Shown here: positions 57,977-64,000 of the stretch, in pieces
How positions within the stretch are numbered: the stretch's first letter is position 1
Layout: each line of letters starts with the position of its first letter
DNA from: Solimonas marina
Lineage (GTDB): Bacteria > Pseudomonadota > Gammaproteobacteria > Nevskiales > Nevskiaceae
NCBI RefSeq assembly: GCF_012241385.1
Contig: NZ_JAAVXB010000009.1
Span: forward strand, 160,313-224,312
Direction: 5' to 3'
DNA: 64,000 nt
Notes under the pieces: generated by a model
Told to the model about the DNA's origin: nothing
What the model saw: the letters and a program-made list of their open reading frames with translations, nothing else
Database searches by the model: none
Made by a program: the position numbers and the translations under genes

Positions 57977-59365
57977 GTGACATTGAAGACCAAGCCGTTC
58001 GAGCGCAGTCTGGCGCTCACGCGCCTGGGCGTCGGCGCGGGGGCCAAGATCATGGCGCACTCCCTGACCAATATCTTTCGCGGCGAGATTTCACGTGATT
58101 CGGCCAACCGCGATTTCTATGAGCGGCAGGCGCAGATCCTGGCCGACGAACTCGGGCGGCTGAAGGGCAGTGTGATGAAGGCCGGGCAGATGCTGTCGCT
58201 GTACGGACAGTACTTTCTGCCGGAAGAGGCGGTGATCGTGTTGTCGCAGTTGCAGGACGATACGCCGCCGGTGGCCTGGAAGGTGGTGCAGCCGGTGCTC
58301 GAGCGCAATCTCGGCAAGACGCGGCTGCGCGAGCTGGACATCGACACCGAGGCCATGGCGGCGGCGTCGCTCGGGCAGGTGCATCGTGCGCGACGCAAGT
58401 CCGACGGACTCGAGCTGTGCGTGAAGATCCAGTACCCGGGGGTCGCAGACGCCATCGAGAGCGACATCAATACGCTGTCGCGGCTGCTGATCATGACGCG
58501 GCTGACGCCCAAGGGTCTCAACCTCGGGCCGGTCTTCAACGAAGTGCGGGAGATGCTGTACCGCGAGGTCGACTACAAGAGCGAAGCCGACTTCACGCGG
58601 CGTTTCGCGCAGCGGCTGGCCGGTGACGATCGGTTCGTGGTCCCGCAGGTCATCGACGACTACAGCACGCCGCAGGTGCTGACCACCACGTACGAAGCCA
58701 ATGTCTCGGTGCGCAGTCCCCAGGTGCAGAAGCTCGGCCTGGCACGGCGCAACCGGCTGGGTGAGGCGTTCTTCGAGCTGTTCTGCAACGAGTTCTTCCG
58801 CTGGGGCATGGTTCAGTCCGACCCCCACTTTGGTAACTATCGCTTCCGTATCGGCGAGCGCGCCGAGGATGATCGCATCGTACTGCTCGACTTCGGGGCG
58901 ACACGGCTGTTCCCGCGGCCGTTCGTTTCTGCGTACAGCGATATCGTTGAAGGCGCGCTGCGTCACGATCGCGCGCAGGTCGTGCGCGGCGCCAAGGCCA
59001 TTGGCCTGATGAACGAGAAGATGCCGGACGCTGCGCTCGATGCCTTCGTCGCGATGTGCGAAGCCATCGTCGAACCGTTCGAGCCGGCCGACAGCGAACG
59101 TGCCGACGCCAAGCTGCGCAATGCCAACGGGGCTTATCGTTGGGGCGACAGTGACCTGCCGATGCGCATGGGGCGGGTCGCAGCGACCAACGCGCTATCC
59201 GTGCACTTCCGCGTGCCGCCACGCGAGATCGTCTTTCTGCACCGGCGCCTGGCCGGCGTCTTCATCATGCTGGCGACGCTGCGCTGCGAGCTCGACGCGC
59301 GCGAGCCGTTGCTTGCTGCACTGCACGATGCGCATGACGGGAGAGCCAAGAGCACCGCGGAATAA
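57977..59365 (+). CDS. ABC1/COQ8 (UbiB-like) atypical kinase
   Basis: A 462-residue member of the ABC1/AarF family. Hallmarks are the KxGQ motif (GSVMKAGQMLSLYG), the Ala-rich loop (AAASLGQVHRA), the catalytic-loop QSDPHFGNYRF and the DFG-equivalent LLDFGATRL. ABC1 proteins act in ubiquinone biosynthesis or lipid homeostasis, but this one lacks the C-terminal membrane helices of UbiB. GTG 57977 is preferred (AGGAAGAAGAG upstream, leaving room for a divergent promoter); ATG 57935 is also in frame. Its substrate is unknown. Confidence 0.88.
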   Translation: MTLKTKPFERSLALTRLGVGAGAKIMAHSLTNIFRGEISRDSANRDFYERQAQILADELGRLKGSVMKAGQMLSLYGQYFLPEEAVIVLSQLQDDTPPVAWKVVQPVLERNLGKTRLRELDIDTEAMAAASLGQVHRARRKSDGLELCVKIQYPGVADAIESDINTLSRLLIMTRLTPKGLNLGPVFNEVREMLYREVDYKSEADFTRRFAQRLAGDDRFVVPQVIDDYSTPQVLTTTYEANVSVRSPQVQKLGLARRNRLGEAFFELFCNEFFRWGMVQSDPHFGNYRFRIGERAEDDRIVLLDFGATRLFPRPFVSAYSDIVEGALRHDRAQVVRGAKAIGLMNEKMPDAALDAFVAMCEAIVEPFEPADSERADAKLRNANGAYRWGDSDLPMRMGRVAATNALSVHFRVPPREIVFLHRRLAGVFIMLATLRCELDAREPLLAALHDAHDGRAKSTAE

Positions 59366-59535
59366 GGGTTTGACGCCACCTGTGAGATCGCTGTACGAAT
59401 CGGCTTAGGCCGTACAGACACGCGCGCGTGGCAGGCGTTCAATTGTGGCGGTCTTCACGCTTGGATTACGATCGGGCGGTTAGTTTGCAAAAGAAGGCCG
59501 TCAAAGCGGCCGCCCATCCCCAGAGGAGAGCGAAG

Positions 59536-60894
59536 ATGAGAAAGCAGTACGCACTCTTGACCGGAGCGCTGTTCCTGACGCTGGCTGCAGGTCAGGCATC
59601 GGCGAAGGTTTCGGCTGAAGAAGCCGCGCAGCTTGGCAAGACCCTGACGCCGGTCGGCGCCGAGAAGGCTGGCAACAAGGACGGCACGATCCCGGCGTGG
59701 GAGCCGGAACCGCAGCACGGCGCGTTGAGCGGCGAGTTCCCGCATAACGACAAGATCGACGGCGAGAAGCCGCTGTTCACGATCACCAAGGCCAACATGG
59801 CCAAGTACGCCGACAAGCTGACCGAAGGTCACAAGAAGCTGCTGTCGATGTACGACGATTACAAGATGAACGTCTATCCGACGCATCGCCTGGTCGACTG
59901 GCCGGCGAAGATCAAGGAGATGACGATCAAGAACGCCACGACCTGCTCGATTCAGGGCACCGACGTTCTCGACAACTGCACGGGTGGCTTCCCGTTCCCG
60001 ATTCCGAAGACCGGCGCCGAGCCGATCTGGAACCACAAGCTGAAGTGGCGCGGCGAAGCGGTGACGCGCTACAACAACCAGATGATCGTGCAGCTCAATG
60101 GTGACTACCAGCTCACCAAGATCATCGAAGACGTGAAGTTCCCGTACGCGTCGATCAAGGACCCGGGCACGCTGAAGGCTGGCGGCAACGGCGAATTCCT
60201 CGAGTACCTGTCGCACGTCGTCGCGCCGCCGCGTCTGGCCGGCACCTACATCCTCGTGCACGACAAGACCGGCACCGGTGCCGACGGCCGCGCCGCGTGG
60301 CTGTACTCGCCGGGCCTGAAGCGTATCCGCCGCGCGCCGACAGTGTGCTGCGACAATCCGTACGAAGGCACCGACGGTCACCAGTTCTACGATCAGGTCG
60401 ACATGTTCAACGGTGTGCTCGAGCGCTACACCTGGAAGATCGTCGGCAAGAAGGAAATGTACATCCCGTACGATTCCAACAAGATCGCCGGCAACACGGT
60501 CAAGTACAAGGACCTCGTCCGTCCGCGTCACCTGAACCAGGATCTGCCGCGCTATGAGCTGCATCGCGTCTGGGTCGTCGAAGCGACGCTGCGTCCGGGC
60601 ATGAGCCATACGTTCAAGACCCGCCGCTTCTACATCGACGAAGACAGCTGGACCATCGCCGCGGTCGACGACTACGACAACCGCGATCAGCTGTTCCAGT
60701 TCCAGGAAGGCCACATCATCAATGCGCCGAACCTGCAGGCTGCGACGACCGTGCCGGAAGTGATCTATCACTTCGACTCGGGCCGTTACTTCATCACCGC
60801 GGCCTGGAATGAAGACAAGCCGATCGATGCGACGGTGCACTTCAACGACAGCTACTTCACGGCGCCGTCCGTGCAGAAGATGACGACGCGCTGA
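59536..60894 (+). CDS. DUF1329 family exported protein
   Basis: A 452-residue periplasmic or outer-membrane protein. Sec signal (LTGALFLTLAAGQASA), then the DUF1329 pattern: LGKTLTPVGAEKAGNKDGTI, GFPFPIPKTGAEPIWNHKLK, RVWVVEATLRPGMSHTFKTR and FYIDEDSWTIAAVDDYDN. The fold is related to LolA/LolB carriers. In other genomes such genes accompany DUF1302 proteins and RND-type exporters in lipid or hydrocarbon contexts. ATG 59536 has a very strong GAGGAGAG site. It is a paralogue of the C-terminal half of the TPR fusion 2 kb upstream. Confidence 0.9.
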   Translation: MRKQYALLTGALFLTLAAGQASAKVSAEEAAQLGKTLTPVGAEKAGNKDGTIPAWEPEPQHGALSGEFPHNDKIDGEKPLFTITKANMAKYADKLTEGHKKLLSMYDDYKMNVYPTHRLVDWPAKIKEMTIKNATTCSIQGTDVLDNCTGGFPFPIPKTGAEPIWNHKLKWRGEAVTRYNNQMIVQLNGDYQLTKIIEDVKFPYASIKDPGTLKAGGNGEFLEYLSHVVAPPRLAGTYILVHDKTGTGADGRAAWLYSPGLKRIRRAPTVCCDNPYEGTDGHQFYDQVDMFNGVLERYTWKIVGKKEMYIPYDSNKIAGNTVKYKDLVRPRHLNQDLPRYELHRVWVVEATLRPGMSHTFKTRRFYIDEDSWTIAAVDDYDNRDQLFQFQEGHIINAPNLQAATTVPEVIYHFDSGRYFITAAWNEDKPIDATVHFNDSYFTAPSVQKMTTR

Positions 60895-60924
60895 CGCTCA
60901 CTCGCAGCACGTGTCTCAAGGGAG

Positions 60925-60949
60925 GCCGCCGGAGCGATCCGGCGGCTTT
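60925..60949 (+). terminator. Intrinsic terminator after DUF1329
   Basis: A GCCGCCGGA-gcga-TCCGGCGGC stem is followed by a short TTTCCTGTT tail. Confidence 0.75.
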
Positions 60950-60984
60950 CCTGTTCGAGGGGATAGAAAAGGAAATCAAATCAG

Positions 60985-61473
60985 ATGAAACAGGAACTCA
61001 AGCAGACGTTCGACAAGCCGGCCAGCACCGTCATCAAGATGTTTGGCGATCGCCAGTACTTTGAGCGCAAGTACGCCGAGCTGGGCTTCAAGAACGTGCA
61101 AGTGCTCGAACACGACAAGAAGGGCGATCAGTTCACGATCCGCGTGCGCTACACGGCCAAGGCCGATGTCGCGCTGCCGGACTTCGCGAAGAAGTTCGTG
61201 CCGGCGGAGATGACGATCACCCAGCGCGACAGCTGGGACATGGCGAAGAAGGTCGGCCAGCTGGAAGTCGAGCTCGCCGGCCTGCCGCTGAAGGTGGGTG
61301 CCGCGATGCGCCTGGTCGACAGCGGCAAGGGCTCGACCAATACCATTGCCTGGGAAATCAAATGCTCGGTGCCCTTGGTCGGCGGCAAGCTGGAAAAGCT
61401 GCTGATGTCGGATATCGAGGCCAAGGCGGACGCCGATCTGGCCGCGTCGCGCAAGATTCTCGCCGACTACTGA
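60985..61473 (+). CDS. DUF2505 family protein (SRPBCC-like)
   Basis: A 162-residue soluble protein that begins KQELKQTFDKPASTVIKMFG and continues YFERKYAELGFKNVQVLEHD. A helix-grip pattern ends in a long C-terminal helix (LEKLLMSDIEAKADADLAAS). This fits DUF2505, an SRPBCC/START-like fold that usually binds hydrophobic ligands. It begins 91 bases after the DUF1329 gene, behind a terminator. The start is weakly supported by AAAAGGAAAT. Ligand unknown; proximity to DUF1329 and ABC1 genes hints at lipid handling. Confidence 0.85.
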   Translation: MKQELKQTFDKPASTVIKMFGDRQYFERKYAELGFKNVQVLEHDKKGDQFTIRVRYTAKADVALPDFAKKFVPAEMTITQRDSWDMAKKVGQLEVELAGLPLKVGAAMRLVDSGKGSTNTIAWEIKCSVPLVGGKLEKLLMSDIEAKADADLAASRKILADY

Positions 61474-61581
61474 CGCCGTCGCGGCGCACCGCGCCGCCGT
61501 CGCCGCTTGTGTTGGCGAGGTGATCCCGCGCAACATCGCAGCCGAGGAGAGGGCGCGCATTCGACGTGCCGGGGAGGCGAG

Positions 61582-61818
61582 ATGAACGACGGGAACCACG
61601 ACGAGCGCGAGGTGCCACCCCGTGGACTGACGCTCTGGCAGACGCTGCAAAGCGTGACGGCGTCGATGTTCGGCGTGCAGAGTCGCCGCAACCGCGAGCG
61701 CGACTTCACACGGGGCAAGGCGTCGCATTTCATCATCATCGGCTTGCTGGCGGTCATCGCCTTCGTGTTGGTGTTGGTTGCCATCGTCCAGTTGCTGCTG
61801 CGTCACGCCGGGATGTAA
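61582..61818 (+). CDS. DUF2970 small membrane protein
   Basis: A 78-residue protein with the DUF2970 pattern: WQTLQSVTASMFGVQSRRNR, then ERDFTRGKASHF, and one C-terminal transmembrane helix (IIIGLLAVIAFVLVLVAIVQ). The ATG at 61582 follows GGGGAGG. The family is widespread in proteobacteria and uncharacterised. It lies 34 bases before the DUF885 gene in the same direction. Confidence 0.88.
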   Translation: MNDGNHDEREVPPRGLTLWQTLQSVTASMFGVQSRRNRERDFTRGKASHFIIIGLLAVIAFVLVLVAIVQLLLRHAGM

Positions 61819-61852
61819 CGCGCGGCACACCATGCGGGTCAGGGAGAGGCAC

Positions 61853-63619
61853 ATGAAGAAGCTGCTGGCCGTGTCGGCCGCACTGATGCTGACGATGTCC
61901 GCGGCGCGAGCCGCGGACGCGCCGGCCTGGGTCGCCGAGAGCAATCGCAACGCCGAAGTCCTGCTCAAGGTTATGGCCGAGTTCTCGCCGGAAGACGCCG
62001 GTAGCCTCGGCGTCGATGGCTATGACGAGCAGGTCATCGATTTGGGGCCGAAGCTCAGTGAGCGCAGCCGCGCCGCGCTGCAGCAGGCCATCGTCGAGAT
62101 CAAGGCGCGCTGCCAGAAGGAAACCGATGCCGCGGTGCTCGAGGATTGCCAGATCCTCATCGACTCGGCACAGCGCAGCGAGGACACGTCGGAACTCGAC
62201 GACAAGCTGCTGCTGCCGTACTACGACGTGCCGAACATCGTCTTCAGTGGCATCAGAGCGCTTCTCGATCCGCGCGTGCCGAAAGCGCGGCAGGCCGCGG
62301 CGCTGGTGCGCCTGCGTCGCTACGCCGGCCTGATGCCGGGCTCGACACCCATCGTCGATCTGGCCGAGGCACGAACGCAGGAACGTTTCGTCGATCAGGG
62401 CTTGATCGGGCCGTATCGCGGTGAGGTCGAGCAGAACCTGTCCGATGCGCCGCGCTATATCGACGGCATCGAAAAATTGTTCGCCGACTCGGGCCTGAAA
62501 GGCTACGAACAGCCACTGGCGACGCTGCGCCAGCAACTCGGCACTTACAACGATTGGGTGCGCAAGACCATCCTGCCGCGCGCCCGCAGCGATCATCGCC
62601 TGCCGCCGGCGATCTACGCCGACAACCTCAAGCAGGTCGGCGTCGACCTCGACCCCGACGAGCTGATCCACCGCGCACAGCTGAGCTTTGCCGAAATCCA
62701 GAACGAGATGCGTGCGCTGGCGCCGCTGGTCGCCAAGGAGAAGGGCTACAAGGTCACCGACTATCCCAGCGTCATCGCCGAGTTGAAAAAAGACCAAGTC
62801 ACCGGCGAAGCGATCCTGCCGTTGTACCGCGATACGCTCAAGGCGATCGAAGACACCATTCGCCGCGACCACATCGTCACGTTGCCGAAGCGCGAAGCCA
62901 AAATCCGCCTCGCCAGCGAGGCCGAGTCCGCACAGATTCCGGCACCGTTCATGAGCCCGCCGCGGCTGATCGGCAATACCGGCGAATACGGCGAGTTCGT
63001 GCTGCCGCTGAAAGTGCCGGGCAAAGACGGCAAGGCCGACCTGAAGACCGACGACTTCACGTTCCGCGCCGCCGCCTGGACCCTGACCGCCCACGAGGCG
63101 CGGCCCGGCCACGAACTGCAGTTCGCCAAGATGATCGAAAAAGGTGTGTCGACGGCGCGCGCCGTATTCGCGTTCAACAGCGTCAACGCCGAAGGCTGGG
63201 CGCTGTACGCCGAAGCGATCATGAAGCCCACATTCCCGCTCGACGGTCAGTTGATCGGCCTGCAGTTCCGCCTGATGCGCGCCGCACGCGCCTTCCTCGA
63301 CCCCATGGTCAACCTCGGCCGCATCACACCGGACCAGGTCGATGCCTTCCTGCAGCGGGAAGTCGGCCTGTCGCCGGGCATGGCGCGCTCGGAAACCGAC
63401 CGCTACGTGTTCCGCATGCCAGGGCAGGCGACCGCGTACTTCGTCGGTTATCAGGCGATGATGGGCATCCGCGCCGAAACCGAACTGGCGCTCGGCGACA
63501 AGTTCAACCAGCAGCGCTTCCACGACTTCCTGCTTGCCCAGGGCCTGCTACCGCCCAAGCTGCTCGAAAAAGCCGTGCTCGAACAGTTCATCCCGGCCGA
63601 ACTCGCCCGCAAGCCCTGA
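61853..63619 (+). CDS. DUF885 family exported metallopeptidase-like protein
   Basis: A 588-residue protein with a Sec signal (LLAVSAALMLTMSAARA). DUF885 members carry an HExxxGH-type motif, here HEARPGH (from residue 414), followed by a second conserved block EGWALYAEAI. Both fit a gluzincin-like zinc site. The rest is helical. Family members are predicted peptidases, mostly uncharacterised. ATG 61853 follows AGGGAGAGG; the open frame before it overlaps the DUF2970 gene. Confidence 0.9.
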   Translation: MKKLLAVSAALMLTMSAARAADAPAWVAESNRNAEVLLKVMAEFSPEDAGSLGVDGYDEQVIDLGPKLSERSRAALQQAIVEIKARCQKETDAAVLEDCQILIDSAQRSEDTSELDDKLLLPYYDVPNIVFSGIRALLDPRVPKARQAAALVRLRRYAGLMPGSTPIVDLAEARTQERFVDQGLIGPYRGEVEQNLSDAPRYIDGIEKLFADSGLKGYEQPLATLRQQLGTYNDWVRKTILPRARSDHRLPPAIYADNLKQVGVDLDPDELIHRAQLSFAEIQNEMRALAPLVAKEKGYKVTDYPSVIAELKKDQVTGEAILPLYRDTLKAIEDTIRRDHIVTLPKREAKIRLASEAESAQIPAPFMSPPRLIGNTGEYGEFVLPLKVPGKDGKADLKTDDFTFRAAAWTLTAHEARPGHELQFAKMIEKGVSTARAVFAFNSVNAEGWALYAEAIMKPTFPLDGQLIGLQFRLMRAARAFLDPMVNLGRITPDQVDAFLQREVGLSPGMARSETDRYVFRMPGQATAYFVGYQAMMGIRAETELALGDKFNQQRFHDFLLAQGLLPPKLLEKAVLEQFIPAELARKP

Positions 63620-63809
63620 CGCCCCAAACTGGCCCCGCCGCTCCGGGCCTACAAAAACCGAGGCAGCACCGTGCTGCCTCGGCAGTCCCTGGTCGCTGTC
63701 CTCGAAATGAGGGCGAGTAGCGGCGAACGCCAAATGTGAACTGCATCTCACAAGGGCTTGATCCGGCACGGGACAAACGCCAATCGATCACGGCATCATG
63801 AGGCGGGGT
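63620..63809. other. Intergenic region after the DUF885 gene
   Basis: It contains a minus-strand terminator hairpin (63658-63682) and no gene I can support. Confidence 0.5.
63658..63682 (-). terminator. Minus-strand intrinsic terminator
   Basis: CCGAGGCAGCA (63658-63668) pairs perfectly with TGCTGCCTCGG (63672-63682). The A5 run at 63653-63657 becomes the U tail for a leftward transcript. It implies a gene or remnant on the minus strand to its right. Confidence 0.75.
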
Positions 63810-63956
63810 TTACTCGCCGCGCTTATACGGCCTCGCCGGGGGATTGCAGATGCAGAACATCGGCTTATCGCCATTCGGCGTCACGTCGTCGCCGATGTAT
63901 ATGCGGCCCTGGGGTCCGTTTAATAGCTGTTGGACGGCACAGCATGAATGAGCGCC
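63810..63956 (-). pseudogene. Orphan minus-strand reading-frame fragment
   Basis: A minus-strand frame without a credible start runs from just after a TGA at about 63957 to a TAA at 63810. It encodes RIYIGDDVTPNGDKPMFCIC and then NPPARPYKRGE. Composition is protein-like, and a minus-strand terminator follows 127 bases later. This suggests the 3' end of a decayed or frameshifted gene. Family not recognised; a spurious frame cannot be excluded. Confidence 0.3.
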
Positions 63957-64000
63957 TCATCAAACAGTGGGCAATATCGGAGAAGCTTCTTTCCGAAGCC
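63944..64000 (+). CDS. Possible start of a plus-strand gene running off the window
   Basis: An ATG at 63944 opens a frame (MNERLIKQWAISEKLLSEA) that is still open at the window edge. Composition is protein-like, but only 19 codons are visible and there is no clear ribosome-binding site. Function cannot be judged. Confidence 0.3.
   Translation, partial: MNERLIKQWAISEKLLSEA

Overview
The window is GC-rich, densely packed chromosomal DNA from a Gammaproteobacterium. The gene families (DUF1329, DUF2970, DUF3450/TtpC-type TonB system, FabV, hupB with tRNA genes, PpiD) fit best with the Nevskiales/Xanthomonadales side of the class. That placement is inferred from gene content, not from a marker phylogeny. 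Most of the window is ordinary single-copy chromosome. The clearest accessory patch is about 2.1-3.3 kb: a tRNA-Arg gene, tandem copies of its 3' end, a decayed IS3-family transposase and a ParE toxin remnant.

Layout. 0-2 kb: the end of a hybrid histidine kinase and a Thr/Ser-rich lipoprotein. 3.6-6.3 kb: a tandem glycine riboswitch ahead of an exported M28 (glutamate carboxypeptidase II-like) peptidase. 6.5-12.7 kb: truncated haemoglobin, a DUF3228-like protein, a neutral ceramidase lipoprotein, a divergent SDR/LysR pair and a DUF3224 protein. 12.7-13.6 kb: a fluoride riboswitch with crcB and a DUF190 gene. 13.6-15.6 kb: a sterol desaturase-family hydroxylase with a divergent AraC-type regulator.

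15.6-30.9 kb is a complete quinate/protocatechuate catabolic island. pcaI-J-F-H-G-B-(DC fusion) run leftwards. pcaR, pcaK, a beta-helix protein (probable quiC), exported quiB, porin quiX and PQQ-dependent quiA run rightwards. Quinate would be oxidised and dehydrated in the periplasm to protocatechuate, imported by PcaK, and cleaved to succinyl-CoA and acetyl-CoA. PcaR-like boxes lie in both control regions, and two tiny leader ORFs overlap the GTG starts of pcaI and pcaK.

30.9-36.9 kb: an ABC-2 exporter pair, a glutathione transferase, tRNA-His and tRNA-Lys, ppiD and fabV. 37.0-46.2 kb: a nine-gene leftward operon (secreted protein, three TPR proteins, a small secreted protein, one TolQ/ExbB, two ExbD, one AgmX/PglI-type TonB-like protein). 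It resembles the Agl-Glt envelope machinery of Myxococcus and is the best candidate here for a poorly described system. 46.4-47.1 kb: hupB, tRNA-Val, tRNA-Asp. 47.4-50.9 kb: an Ntn-hydrolase acylase, a hypothetical gene and an alpha/beta hydrolase.

50.9-57.3 kb: a second, unrelated energy-transducing operon of the DUF3450-TtpC-ExbB-ExbD-TonB type. Its last gene fuses the usual TPR adaptor to a LolA/B-like DUF1329 domain. 57.5-63.6 kb: DUF6918, an ABC1/COQ8 kinase, a stand-alone DUF1329 protein, DUF2505, DUF2970 and a DUF885 metallopeptidase-like protein. The last 380 bases hold a minus-strand terminator, an orphan minus-strand reading frame and possibly the start of a new plus-strand gene.

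All calls come from reading the sequence and from knowledge of protein and RNA families. No searches or folding programs were run.
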